A stretch of DNA of 9,836 nt from an uncultured Oscillospiraceae bacterium (GTDB taxonomy: Bacteria; Bacillota; Clostridia; Oscillospirales; Oscillospiraceae): NCBI GenBank assembly GCA_905233785.1, contig CAJOCV010000039.1:16437-26272 (forward strand), written 5' to 3'. The translations under genes and the position numbers were made by a program. Below, in pieces: positions 1 through 8,056 of this stretch. The first letter of the stretch is position 1. Every line of letters starts with the position of its first letter. The notes below the pieces were generated by a model. The model saw only the letters and a program-made list of their open reading frames with translations, had not been told where the DNA came from and searched no databases.

Positions 1-10
1 CCCCTCTGAA

Positions 11-72
11 CTCCCCCAAAGCCACGCAAGACTGAATCGTTACCATTCATTTTTTATGAGCGATATTCTATC
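11..72 (+). repeat. Left copy of the inverted repeat shared by both window ends
   Basis: Positions 11-43 match the reverse complement of 9739-9771 at 32 of 33 bases; the single difference is T at 33 against G in the other copy. After a gap of unequal length (15 nt here, 8 nt there), similarity resumes at 59-72 (AGCGATATTCTATC against AGCGATGATTCAATC). The pattern suggests two diverged copies of one dispersed sequence rather than chance. No transposase lies between them, and I see no target-site duplication outside them. Confidence 0.75.
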
Positions 73-136
73 ACAAAGTATGTTCTTTTGCAACACGCGA
101 ATAGGTGTGACCGCAAAAACAGCACAGACGGAATTC

Positions 137-895
137 TTACGATTGCAGTATGGACAGCTCGCCGTTCTGGAATTGCTCATACCGGTCGCAGATGCCCTGT
201 ACGTCAACGCCAAACTCGATCTGTCGGCCTTTGTGGAGCCATAGAACCTTGGTGCAAAGCTCCCGCACCTGGGTCAGCGTGTGGGAAACGAGGATCGTGG
301 TCGCGCCGCCGGTGATCACCTCGCGCATTTTCTGCGCGCTCTTTTGGCTAAAAGCCTCGTCGCCTACCGAGAGCACCTCGTCCAAAATAAGAATATCTGG
401 TTTTACGAGACAGGCGATGGAAAAGGCGAGTCTGGACTTCATGCCGGAGGAGAGCTGCTTAAAGGGTCGATCCTCAAACTCCTTCAGCTCAGCAAAGTCG
501 ATGATCTGATCGTAGGTTTCGTTCATGAATTTGCGCGTGTAGCCCAGCAGCGCCCCTCGGAGAAAGGCGTTCTCACGCACGGTGAGTTCCCCGTCAAAGC
601 CGCTGCCGAGCTCGAGCAGGGCGGCAACGGAGCCTTCCCGCCGGATCCAGCCCTGAGTGGGCAACATGATGCCGGACACGGCCTTGAGCAGCGTAGACTT
701 GCCCGCGCCGTTGGAGCCGATGATGCCCAGCATCTCCCCCCGCTCAAGCGAGAAGCTCACATCCTTGTCGGCCCAGAACTCCGTAACGCGGTAGTTGCCG
801 GTGAGCTTTCGTATGACATATTCCTTGAGGCCGATGTCCTTGAAGTCCCCGGTAATATACCGGATGGATACGTTTTTTGCTTCCAGAATCGCCAT
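137..895 (-). CDS. Polysaccharide/teichoic acid export ABC transporter, ATP-binding subunit (TagH/Wzt-like)
   Basis: This is the nucleotide-binding subunit that powers export of a lipid-linked cell-surface polysaccharide through the permease encoded just upstream. In the 252-residue product I see Walker A GSNGAGKST (about residues 60-68), the stretch LLELGSGFDGELTVREN (93-109) that is typical of the polysaccharide-export class, signature LSSGMKSRL (148-156), Walker B DILILDE (167-173) and the switch histidine in LVSHT (205). There is no C-terminal carbohydrate-binding extension, so it is the short TagH/KpsT-like form. Two ATGs are adjacent (898 and 895); GAGG sits 4 nt before the first and 7 nt before the second, so 895 is preferred, marginally. 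The permease stop codon overlaps this ribosome site, which implies translational coupling. The exact polymer exported cannot be read from the sequence. Confidence 0.93.
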   Translation of the reverse strand: MAILEAKNVSIRYITGDFKDIGLKEYVIRKLTGNYRVTEFWADKDVSFSLERGEMLGIIGSNGAGKSTLLKAVSGIMLPTQGWIRREGSVAALLELGSGFDGELTVRENAFLRGALLGYTRKFMNETYDQIIDFAELKEFEDRPFKQLSSGMKSRLAFSIACLVKPDILILDEVLSVGDEAFSQKSAQKMREVITGGATTILVSHTLTQVRELCTKVLWLHKGRQIEFGVDVQGICDRYEQFQNGELSILQS

Positions 896-904
896 CATCT
901 CACC

Positions 905-1672
905 TCACAAATAGTACAAAAATTGATGGTTATACTTTTTGTACATCCAGCAGCCAATACCGAACGCGAGAAAAGCTTCCGCGGCCATCAGCAGGTGGTA
1001 CGCCGGAGACGGCATGGAGCCGTCGATCACGATTACGCGAAAATACTTGATAATCATGTAGACGGGATTGACGAGAAACAGCCGCTGCATCTGCGGACTA
1101 AAGTTATCCACGGAGTAAAAGATTGCAGAGGCGTACATAAGCAGTTGAGTGAACACACTCCAGAGGTACTGCATGTCCCGGAAAAAGACGTAGAGAGCCG
1201 AGAGGATCAGCCCGATGCCGAGGTTCAGGAGCTCGAGGCAGCAGATCGGATAGAGCAGCAGAAGAAAGCGCCAGGTGAACGTGATGTGGTCGAAAACGCA
1301 GAACACGCAAAACACGCAAAGCGTGAGTCCGAAGTTTATGAGGCATTGGACGTTTTTAGAGAAGAGGAACAGATACTTCGGGACGTTGATCTTGGTGAAG
1401 ATGTCGGCGTTTCCAATCAGGGCTGTCATGCCTTGGCTGGTGGACTCGTTGAAAAAGGAGAACACCAGGTTGCCGCAGAAAAGGTAGGTCGTGTAATGCG
1501 GCGTACTGTGGCCAAAAAAGCGCGAAAACACAAGCCACATCACCAGAAGATAGAGCAGCGGCGACAACACGCTCCACGCCATACCGAGCACGGTACGCTT
1601 GTATTTGGTTTTAAAGTCGCGCTTGACCAGCTCCTCAAACAGGAACTGGTTTTTTTTATATCTTTGCAGCAT
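905..1672 (-). CDS. Polysaccharide/teichoic acid export ABC transporter, permease (ABC-2 type, TagG/Wzm-like)
   Basis: This is an integral membrane subunit of 255 residues, the usual size for ABC-2 polysaccharide exporters. The cytoplasmic N-terminus (LVKRDFKTKYKRTVLG) is the amphipathic start typical of TagG/Wzm. It is followed by about six hydrophobic segments at roughly residues 30-52, 62-80, 108-130, 138-163, 172-192 and 228-245. The motifs FFRDMQYLW and NPVYMIIKYFR are also family hallmarks. A run CVFCVFCVF near residue 120 comes from a short tandem DNA repeat (about 1303-1321). The start ATG at 1672 has AAAGGAG with a 5-nt gap. It is the first gene of a two-gene operon with the ATPase; the stop is 9 nt before the ATPase start. 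It should form a homodimeric channel with two copies of the ATPase. Confidence 0.93.
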   Translation of the reverse strand: MLQRYKKNQFLFEELVKRDFKTKYKRTVLGMAWSVLSPLLYLLVMWLVFSRFFGHSTPHYTTYLFCGNLVFSFFNESTSQGMTALIGNADIFTKINVPKYLFLFSKNVQCLINFGLTLCVFCVFCVFDHITFTWRFLLLLYPICCLELLNLGIGLILSALYVFFRDMQYLWSVFTQLLMYASAIFYSVDNFSPQMQRLFLVNPVYMIIKYFRVIVIDGSMPSPAYHLLMAAEAFLAFGIGCWMYKKYNHQFLYYL

Positions 1673-1732
1673 TGGAACTCCTTTTTATGTTATTTGCAGC
1701 TCTTGCGTCCCATTAAGGGCGGTTCTATAAGC

Positions 1733-1749
1733 TCCGGCGCAGCGCCGGA
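1733..1749. repeat. Perfect 17-nt GC-rich palindrome in the exporter leader
   Basis: TCCGGCGC and GCGCCGGA are exact complements around a single central A. On the plus strand a T6 run follows at 1756-1761, six bases past the stem, so it could act weakly as a plus-strand terminator. On the minus strand it lies in the untranslated leader, about 60 nt before the permease start, and has no T run after it. It could be an mRNA stability hairpin or a protein-binding operator; the sequence does not decide. Confidence 0.55.
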
Positions 1750-1800
1750 CAGGAGTTTTTTGAGATGCCGCTGAGGGAAACTGAACGGCTGCTTTTCCGC

Positions 1801-1829
1801 ATTATACACCATATTCCTCCACTGCACAA
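1801..1829 (-). promoter_or_regulatory. Sigma-A-type promoter for the polysaccharide exporter operon
   Basis: On the minus strand the -35 box TTGTGC (1829-1824) and the exact consensus -10 box TATAAT (1806-1801) are separated by 17 bp. Transcription would begin near 1794, giving a leader of about 120 nt that includes the 1733-1749 palindrome before the permease start at 1672. Confidence 0.65.
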
Positions 1830-2056
1830 CATAGAGTTTCATCGGCGGCGGCACGATACGAGCGCTTGCGCCCGCTTCCTCTTTCACTGCGCTTCCCTTC
1901 AGCTCACACGCATAAATTCACCGTTTCGACCCGCTGAACGCCCCGGAACCTTGCGCGTGAGGCGGGCACTCCCCTTCTATTTGCATAAAAAATCATTTCT
2001 CGGCGCACGAATTCTTGATCATATGTACGATTTTGTCTTTTAATGGGAAAAGATGT

Positions 2057-2085
2057 TTGCATTATGCAGTTTATTGATTTATAAT
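2057..2085 (+). promoter_or_regulatory. Sigma-A-type promoter for the opp operon
   Basis: TTGCAT (2057-2062) and the consensus TATAAT (2080-2085) are 17 bp apart in an AT-rich stretch that stands out from the GC-rich surroundings. The predicted start near 2092 gives a leader of about 70 nt to the oppB ATG at 2162. The -35 box is only a half match; the -10 box and spacing carry the call. Confidence 0.65.
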
Positions 2086-2161
2086 GTTAAAGTAAAAAAG
2101 ATGGAAGCCGGTGAAGAAGGCGTCCTTCCTCACCGTGATTTTGAGGCAGGCGGTGACAGCT

Positions 2162-3091
2162 ATGAGTCCGAAGACGCTCAAGTACATTCTCAAACGAATC
2201 GGCCTTGCCGTACTGACGGTATGGGTCGTCATTACGGTAACCTTTTTTGTCATGCACGCGGTTCCGGGCGGTCCCTTCATGAGTGAGAAGGCGGTTTCAC
2301 CCGCGGCGCAGGCGGCCTTGGAGGCAAAGTACGGTCTCGACAAGCCCCTGATGGTACAGTACCTTACTTATTTAAAGGACATTGTCACGAGGTTTGATTT
2401 TGGTCCCTCTCTCAAGCAGCGTGGCCGCATGGTCATTGACATCATCCGGGACGGCATGAAGACCTCCGTGAAGCTCGGCGTGATCGCCGCCTTCGGTGCG
2501 GCGGCTGTCGGCATTGTGCTCGGCGCGGTCGCGGCGCTTCGCCGCAACCGTCTTGTGGACAAGGTCATCATGGTCATTACGACAGCTTTTGTCTCCATGC
2601 CCTCCTTTATTATGGGCTCGCTTCTCCTGGCGCTGTTTGCGATCCGATGGGCGATTCTGCCGGCCAACGGTTCGACCCCGCAGGGGCTGATCCTTCCGAT
2701 CATCACGCTTGCCCTCTACCCCATGGCCTATATCACGCGCCTGACGCGCTCCTCCATGCTCGACGTGCTCGGTCAGGATTACATCCGCACGGCAAAGGCA
2801 AAGGGCGTTTCCGGTGTGAAGATCATTTTCGGCCACGCGCTGAAAAATTCCCTGATTCCCGTCATTACCTATTTTGGCCCTATGCTCGCCTATATCGTAA
2901 CCGGCTCCCTGGTCGTGGAGCAGATTTTTGCGGTTCCCGGCATCGGCCGCGCCTTTGTCAGCAGCATCACCAACCGTGATTATCCCATGGTGATGGGCAC
3001 GACGATCGTGCTCGCGGTTCTGATCGTCGTGATGAACCTTGTCAGCGATATTCTCTACAAGGTCGTTGATCCCCGGATCAATCTGGATTAA
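2162..3091 (+). CDS. oppB: Oligopeptide ABC transporter permease OppB
   Basis: This is one of the two membrane subunits of a peptide importer (BPD-transport-1 fold). The 309-residue product opens with the family N-terminus LKYILKRIGLAVLTVWVV leading into the first membrane helix and VPGGP, then an extracytoplasmic loop (KYGLDKPLMVQYLTYL). About five more helices follow. The EAA coupling loop, around QDYIRTAKAKGVSG, contacts the ATPase, and the C-terminus (ILYKVVDPRINLD) is the expected one. The frame stays open upstream to a GTG at 2111, which would add 17 residues. I chose ATG 2162 because homologous proteins start close to the first helix and AGGCGG lies 8 nt ahead. It is the first gene of the operon and sits about 70 nt downstream of the predicted transcription start. 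Confidence 0.93.
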   Translation: MSPKTLKYILKRIGLAVLTVWVVITVTFFVMHAVPGGPFMSEKAVSPAAQAALEAKYGLDKPLMVQYLTYLKDIVTRFDFGPSLKQRGRMVIDIIRDGMKTSVKLGVIAAFGAAAVGIVLGAVAALRRNRLVDKVIMVITTAFVSMPSFIMGSLLLALFAIRWAILPANGSTPQGLILPIITLALYPMAYITRLTRSSMLDVLGQDYIRTAKAKGVSGVKIIFGHALKNSLIPVITYFGPMLAYIVTGSLVVEQIFAVPGIGRAFVSSITNRDYPMVMGTTIVLAVLIVVMNLVSDILYKVVDPRINLD

Positions 3092-3102
3092 GGAGGGCGG
3101 AG

Positions 3103-4158
3103 ATGGATAAAAAGTTTAGCATGCATGTGGATGTGGACGCTTTCATCCCGGCAAGCGCCGAAGAAAAAGAATACATGGTGCAGATGCGCCCCTCCTCGAC
3201 CTTCTTCCGAGACGGCGTAAAGCGTCTGCTGAAAAACCGCGTGGCGACCGTCAGCATGATCATCATCGTGCTCATCACCCTCTCCTCCATTATCATTCCC
3301 CTGTTCTGGCCCTATTCCTATGACAGTATGCTGGGCGTCCGTCCCGGCAGGCCGGTCGATCCCTCGTACAACAACCTCGCGCCCTTTACTTACGGAAAAA
3401 CCGAGCTGAAGAAAATTGACGCGGGAGAAAAGGTCTTCCCGCATATCTTCGGCACCGACGCCGCCGGGCGCGACTACTTCATCCGTGTCGTCTACGGCAC
3501 GCGCATTTCCCTGGCCGTCGGCTTCTTTGCGAGCATCATCGTCCTGATCATCGGCATGACGGTCGGCTCCATTGCCGGCTACTGCGGCGGAAAAGTCGAT
3601 TTGATCATCATGCGCATCGTGGATATTATCTACTCGCTGCCGGATATGCTGCTTGTGATCCTGCTGGCGAGCGTGCTGAAAATGACGCTCGGCCCCGCGC
3701 TGGAAGGAACGGCGCTTGAAAAAATCGGCAGCAACATTATCAGCCTCTTCATCGTTTTCGGCGTTCTGTACTGGGTCTCCATGTCCCGCCTGATCCGCGG
3801 GCAGATCCTCTCGCTGCGCGAGCAGGAATACGTGCTCGCCTCCAGAGCCGCCGGCGCGAAGGGCAGTTGGGTCATTCGCAAGCATCTGCTGCCGAACTGC
3901 ATCAGCGTCGTCATCATCTCCACGGCCCTGCAGATCCCGAACGCGATCTTTACCGAGAGCTATCTGTCCTTCCTCGGCCTCGGCGTCAACGCCCCGATGC
4001 CCTCGCTGGGCTCCCTGGCGTCGGACGCGCTCAACGGCCTGTCCTCCTATCCCTTCCGCATGGTCATTCCGGCTGTGGTCATCTCGCTGATCGTGCTGTC
4101 GCTGAATCTTTTCGGCGACGGTCTGCGCGACGCCTTCGACCCCAAGCTGAGAAACTGA
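3103..4158 (+). CDS. oppC: Oligopeptide ABC transporter permease OppC
   Basis: This is the second membrane subunit, partner of OppB. The 351 residues include a long cytoplasmic N-terminus (about 1-45), then a first helix near 48-70 (VSMIIIVLITLSSIIIPLF) and an extracytoplasmic segment of about 60 residues. Next comes the conserved FGTDAAGRDYFIRVVYGTRI stretch and the core of about five helices. The EAA loop is around EYVLASRAAGAKGSW, and the end GDGLRDAFDPKL is diagnostic for DppC/OppC. The oppB stop codon overlaps a near-perfect ribosome site (TAAGGAGG at 3089-3096), 6 nt before the ATG at 3103, so the two permeases are probably translated in step. Length and motifs are complete. Confidence 0.95.
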   Translation: MDKKFSMHVDVDAFIPASAEEKEYMVQMRPSSTFFRDGVKRLLKNRVATVSMIIIVLITLSSIIIPLFWPYSYDSMLGVRPGRPVDPSYNNLAPFTYGKTELKKIDAGEKVFPHIFGTDAAGRDYFIRVVYGTRISLAVGFFASIIVLIIGMTVGSIAGYCGGKVDLIIMRIVDIIYSLPDMLLVILLASVLKMTLGPALEGTALEKIGSNIISLFIVFGVLYWVSMSRLIRGQILSLREQEYVLASRAAGAKGSWVIRKHLLPNCISVVIISTALQIPNAIFTESYLSFLGLGVNAPMPSLGSLASDALNGLSSYPFRMVIPAVVISLIVLSLNLFGDGLRDAFDPKLRN

Positions 4159-4173
4159 GAGAGGAGAGATAAC

Positions 4174-5199
4174 ATGGCACTACTTGAAGTCAGCAATCTG
4201 AAAACCTCCTTTTTCACCCCCGCCGGAGAGGTGCGCGCGGTCAACGGCATCTCCTTTACGCTGGAGCGCGGCAAGGTGCTCGGCATTGTGGGGGAATCGG
4301 GCTCGGGCAAATCCGTCACCGCCTACTCGATCATGCAGATTCTTGCCAACACCGGTAAAATCATCGACGGCTCTATTCGGCTTGATGGGCAGGAGCTTGT
4401 CGGCGCGGGCGAGAAGGTCATGAAAAATGTTCGCGGCAACAGGATTTCCATTATTTTTCAGGACCCGATGACCTCCCTGAACCCCACCTACACGATCGGC
4501 AGGCAGCTGATGGAGGCGATCCTGCTGCACACCTCCCGCAACAAGAAGCAGGCATGGGAACGCGCGGTCGAGATGCTCCGTCTTGTCAATGTGAACGAGC
4601 CCGAAAAGCGCATGAAGCAGTACCCCTACGAGTTCTCCGGCGGTATGCGTCAGCGTGTCATGATTGCGATGGCGCTGGCGTGCGAGCCGGACATTCTGAT
4701 CGCCGATGAGCCCACTACGGCGCTGGATGTGACGATTCAAGCCCAGATCCTGGATCTGATGAAGTCGCTGCAGGAAGAGCTCGGCATGGCGATCATCATG
4801 ATTACCCATGACCTCGGCGTTGTCGCGCAGCTTTGTGACGAGGTGATCGTCATGTACGCCGGCTCCATATGTGAGCAGGGTACGGCGGAGGAAATCTTCT
4901 ATAACCCCAAGCACGAATACACCAAGGGGCTGATGCGCTCCATTCCCACCGCCGATACGGCGGGGCAGAAGCTGCAGCCCATCACCGGCACGCCGATTGA
5001 TCTTTTGAATATGCCGGCAGGCTGTCCCTTCGCTCCGCGCTGCGACAACGCGATGAAAATCTGCCTGCGCGAGCGCTGCGGGCGTATGCTCATAAACAAG
5101 GATCACGCGGCTGCCTGCTGGATGAATGTAAAAGCCGGCGTGGAGGATGGCAGCATTCTCCTTGATCCAGTCGAGAAAGGCGGTGAGGCTGATGGCTGA
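4174..5199 (+). CDS. oppD: Oligopeptide ABC transporter ATP-binding protein OppD
   Basis: This is one of the two ATPases driving peptide import. In 341 residues I see Walker A GESGSGKS (40-47), the Q-loop in IIFQDP (93-98), signature SGGMRQRV (155-162), Walker B ILIADE (174-179) and the switch histidine in ITHD (212). The C-terminal oligopeptide/dipeptide domain has the four-cysteine pattern GCPFAPRC...IC...AAACW (C284, C290, C297, C315). In some homologous transporters equivalent cysteines bind an iron-sulfur cluster; that is family knowledge, not shown here. The start ATG has GAGGAG with a 7-nt gap, 15 nt after the oppC stop. The last 8 bases overlap the oppF start (ATGGCTGA). The gene is complete. 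Confidence 0.95.
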   Translation: MALLEVSNLKTSFFTPAGEVRAVNGISFTLERGKVLGIVGESGSGKSVTAYSIMQILANTGKIIDGSIRLDGQELVGAGEKVMKNVRGNRISIIFQDPMTSLNPTYTIGRQLMEAILLHTSRNKKQAWERAVEMLRLVNVNEPEKRMKQYPYEFSGGMRQRVMIAMALACEPDILIADEPTTALDVTIQAQILDLMKSLQEELGMAIIMITHDLGVVAQLCDEVIVMYAGSICEQGTAEEIFYNPKHEYTKGLMRSIPTADTAGQKLQPITGTPIDLLNMPAGCPFAPRCDNAMKICLRERCGRMLINKDHAAACWMNVKAGVEDGSILLDPVEKGGEADG

Positions 5200-6156
5200 T
5201 AAGGGCAGAGAGAATCTTGTGGAGGTTCGTCATCTCAAGCAGTACTTCAACATCAACGTCGGCATGTTTTCCTCCAAGCCCCTCAAAGCGGTTGACGATG
5301 TATCCTTTTCCATCCGGAAGGGCGAAACTCTCGGTCTTGTCGGGGAGTCGGGCTGCGGCAAGACGACGGTGGGGCGCACGCTTCTTCACCTATACAAGCC
5401 TACAGGCGGAGAGATTCTCTTTGAGGGCAAGCCTGTCGCCACCGCAAGCATGCCACCATGGTCTTTCAGGATCCCTATTCCTCGCTCAATCCGCGCATGA
5501 CAGTGTCTGACATCATTGGCGAGCCTCTGGATATTCACAGGCTCTGCGCCAACAAGGCCGAGCGGCAGGAGCGCATTCTGGAGCTGATGGACAAAGTCGG
5601 CCTCAACAGCGAGCACGCCTCCCGCTACGCGCACGAGTTCTCGGGCGGTCAGCGACAGCGCATCGGTATCGCCCGCGCCCTGGCTCTGAACCCGTCCTTC
5701 ATCGTCTGTGACGAGCCGGTTTCCGCGCTTGACGTTTCGATTCAGGCACAGGTCATCAATATGTTTGACGAGCTGCAGGAGCAGATGGGTCTGACCTACC
5801 TTTTCATCGCGCACGATATTCTTGTTGTTCGCCATATCAGCGACCGCATTGCCGTGATGTATCTCGGCAAGATGGTCGAGCTTGCGGACGCAAAGGAGCT
5901 GTACGAGCATCCTCTGCATCCTTACACAAAATCTCTTATGTCCGCGGTGCCGCTGCCCGACCCGAAGATCGCCCGTGCAAACAAGCGTATCGTTCTCTCC
6001 GGCGATATTCCCAGCCCCTTAAACGCGCCGTCCGGCTGCCCCTTCCGCACCCGCTGCCCGCACGCGAACGCGCAGTGTGCCGAATCCATGCCCCCGCTTC
6101 AGGAGCTCTCCTCCGGACACTTTGCCGCCTGCCACCGCATCGCGGAGCTTGGCTGA
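5192..6156 (+). pseudogene. oppF: Oligopeptide ABC transporter ATP-binding protein OppF, disrupted by a frameshifting internal deletion
   Basis: This is the second ATPase of the importer, split between two reading frames. The first part starts at ATG 5192, overlaps the oppD stop, and holds Walker A GESGCGKT (residues 51-58) through GEILFEGKPV; read on, the frame turns to non-homologous sequence and stops at about 5500. The second part is in another frame and open from about 5443. It continues with RKHATMVFQDPYSSLNPRM (Q-loop), signature SGGQRQRIG, Walker B FIVCDE, switch histidine IAHD and the cysteine-rich OppF C-terminus, ending at 6156. From after FEG to the MVFQDP methionine there are 32 nt (5429-5460). 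OppD here has about 63 and E. coli OppF about 60, so 28-31 nt are missing, a non-multiple of three. A restart at ATG 5458 has no ribosome site and would lack Walker A. It is either a true lesion or an assembly error. Confidence 0.88.
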
Positions 6157-6170
6157 GCACCGCAACCCGA

Positions 6171-6206
6171 TTCAAATCCGACAGCCATCAGGTTTGCCGG
6201 TTTGAA
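6171..6206 (+). promoter_or_regulatory. Intercistronic stem-loop between oppF and oppA
   Basis: TTCAAA (6171-6176) and CCG (6178-6180) pair with CGG (6198-6200) and TTTGAA (6201-6206): nine base pairs with one bulged T and a 17-nt loop. No T run follows, so it is not a clear terminator. It sits 27 nt before oppA and could stabilise or limit processing of the downstream binding-protein message, which often needs to be more abundant than the permeases. I found no convincing separate promoter for oppA in this 76-bp gap. Confidence 0.4.
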
Positions 6207-6232
6207 AATACAAAAACGAAAGGAAAACCAAA

Positions 6233-8020
6233 ATGAAGAAGATTCTCGCACTGATCCTTACACTGGTGATGGTCTTCGCGCTCGCCGTCCCCACAGCGTT
6301 TGCTGATGGCGGCAGCTCCATCGCAGTCTGCCTGGCCTCCGAGCCGGACACGCTGGACCCCGCGCTCAACTCCGCGGTTGACGGCGCCACGCTCGTCAGC
6401 CACCTGTTCTCCGGCCTTGCCAAGTGGGCCATGGACGACAGCGGCGCTCTGGTCATTGTCCCCGATGCCGCTGAAGAGCTGGTGGAGGGCGTTACGAACG
6501 ATGACGGCACCGTCACCTATACCTACACGCTGCGTGAAGGTCTGAAGTGGTCCGACGGTGAGCCTGTTACCGCCGCTGACTTTGCCTTTGCCTGGCAGCG
6601 CGCCGCTTCTGTCGAGCTCGCCGCTGACTATGGCTACATGTTCGAGGTCGTAGACGGCTATGACGCCGTTTGGGCCGAGGAACCCGCCGCCGACGCCGCG
6701 CTCAACGTCAAGGCTGTCGATGACCGGACTCTTGAGGTCACCCTCGCCAACGCCGTCTCCTACTGGAACGAGCTGCTGGCCTTCCCCACCTACTTCCCCG
6801 TGCGCGAGGATGTTGTCGCCAATGAGAGCTGGGCCACCGATCCCGCTTCCTACGTCTCCAACGGCGCCTACACCATGACCGGTTGGGATCACAACAGCGT
6901 CATTACCCTCGAGAAGAACCCCAACTATGTTGACGCCGACTCCATCCTCATGGACAAGATCGAGTTCTACCTCTCCGACGACGCAAACAACATGGTTGCC
7001 AACTTCAAGAACGGCTCCTGGCAGCTGATCGACGACGTTCCCACGAACGAAATGGCAAGCCTCAAGGCCGAGTACCCCGATGAGTACATCGTCGCCGGTC
7101 AGATCGGCACTTACTATGTCTGCTGGAACGTCAATGAAGACATTCTCCCTGCCTCCAGCGGTCTCACCGGCGTTGACGCCGAGAATGCCCGCGCCGAGAT
7201 CCGCAACGCAATCAGCCTCCTGTTTGACCGTAACTACATCGTTGAGGAAATCGGTCAGGCCGGTCAGGTTCCCGCCTCCTCCTTCGTCGCGATGGGCATG
7301 ACCAATCCCGACGGCTCTCAGTTCTATCAGACCGCCGGCTCCAGTGATGCGTTTGACGGCTACTACGACGTGTCCGAAGACGCCTTCGAGTCCAACTTTG
7401 ACGCCGCCATCGAGGTTCTGAAGAAGTACTACACCTTCGATGAGGCATCCTACACCTTCAGCGACTTCCCCTCCATGACCTACCTGTACAACACCTCCGA
7501 GGGACACAAGGCCATCGGTGAGTATCTGCAGAGCGCTCTGGCCGGCGTCGGCATCACCATGAACCTGGAGAACCAGGAGTGGGCAACCTTCCTGAATACG
7601 CGCAAGCAGGGTGATTACTCTATCGCCCGCAACGGCTGGCTTGCCGACTACAACGATCCCATCTGCTTCCTTGATATGTGGACCACTGCCTCCGGCAACA
7701 ATGACGTGCAGTTCGGCAAGGGCGACCACGCGGATGTCGCCGCCTACAGCCTTGATCTGACCGATCTCGGCATTGATGTCAAGGTCGAAAACGGCACCTG
7801 GGCGGAGACCTACGACGTCCTGATCAAGACCATCAAGGGCTGCACGGACAATGAGCTGCGCTATGAGCTCATGCACCGCGCCGAGGATCTGCTGATGTCC
7901 ACCGGCTGCATCTGCCCGCTGTACTTCTACACCGACACCTATATGATCAGCAAGGATGTCGATGGCTTCTTTGCCAATCCCCTCGGCTACAAGTACTTCA
8001 TGTACTGCACCGTCGGCTGA
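6233..8020 (+). CDS. oppA: Oligopeptide ABC transporter substrate-binding protein OppA (SBP_bac_5 family)
   Basis: This 595-residue protein is the extracellular receptor that captures peptides and delivers them to OppBC. Residues 1-24 form a classical signal peptide: KK, a hydrophobic core, and AFA before DGG as a signal peptidase I site. The mature part starts with CLASEPDTLDPALNS, the usual SBP_bac_5 opening, and has LREGLKWSDGEPVTAADFAFAW in the middle. Around residues 465-490 it has NQEWATFLNTRKQGDYSIARNGWLADYNDP in two adjacent pieces, closely resembling the OppA/MppA type, which supports oligopeptides over dipeptides or nickel. Unlike most Gram-positive homologues it has no lipobox cysteine. 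AAAGGA lies 8 nt before the ATG. No TTA, CTA or TCA codon appears in frame, which suggests strong codon selection and high expression. It is the last gene of the operon. Confidence 0.95.
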   Translation: MKKILALILTLVMVFALAVPTAFADGGSSIAVCLASEPDTLDPALNSAVDGATLVSHLFSGLAKWAMDDSGALVIVPDAAEELVEGVTNDDGTVTYTYTLREGLKWSDGEPVTAADFAFAWQRAASVELAADYGYMFEVVDGYDAVWAEEPAADAALNVKAVDDRTLEVTLANAVSYWNELLAFPTYFPVREDVVANESWATDPASYVSNGAYTMTGWDHNSVITLEKNPNYVDADSILMDKIEFYLSDDANNMVANFKNGSWQLIDDVPTNEMASLKAEYPDEYIVAGQIGTYYVCWNVNEDILPASSGLTGVDAENARAEIRNAISLLFDRNYIVEEIGQAGQVPASSFVAMGMTNPDGSQFYQTAGSSDAFDGYYDVSEDAFESNFDAAIEVLKKYYTFDEASYTFSDFPSMTYLYNTSEGHKAIGEYLQSALAGVGITMNLENQEWATFLNTRKQGDYSIARNGWLADYNDPICFLDMWTTASGNNDVQFGKGDHADVAAYSLDLTDLGIDVKVENGTWAETYDVLIKTIKGCTDNELRYELMHRAEDLLMSTGCICPLYFYTDTYMISKDVDGFFANPLGYKYFMYCTVG

Positions 8021-8056
8021 TCCGCTCAAAAGCGAAATAGGCGCTATCTCACAAAA

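Larger units (their letters stand above)
1673..2161. other. Divergent intergenic region between the exporter operon and the opp operon
   Basis: This 489-bp gap separates two divergently transcribed operons. It contains a minus-strand promoter (1801-1829), a perfect palindrome in the exporter leader (1733-1749) and a plus-strand promoter (2057-2085). A weaker second plus-strand promoter candidate is TTGATC at 2015-2020 with TTTAAT at 2039-2044, spacing 18. A small GCGC-TT-GCGC hairpin lies near 1863-1872. Open frames of 65 to 92 codons cross it on both strands, but they lack good ribosome sites and recognisable similarity. The minus-strand one (1690-1887) overlaps the promoter, so I do not call it a gene. 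No riboswitch or T-box was recognised. Confidence 0.6.

Noticed and set aside
86..118. A possible terminator after the exporter ATPase (TTTTGC with GCAAAA, inner ACAC with GTGT)
   Set aside because: The stem is interrupted by unequal internal loops and no T run follows on the minus strand, so it is not a convincing intrinsic terminator.
281..1774. A 497-codon plus-strand open frame opposite the polysaccharide exporter genes
   Set aside because: It is antisense to two well-supported genes, spans both of them and their gap, and shows no family motif or ribosome site.
1690..1887. A 65-codon minus-strand ORF just upstream of the permease
   Set aside because: The consensus promoter at 1801-1829 lies inside it, there is no good ribosome site at its start, and no similarity is recognised. 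The exporter leader is the simpler reading.
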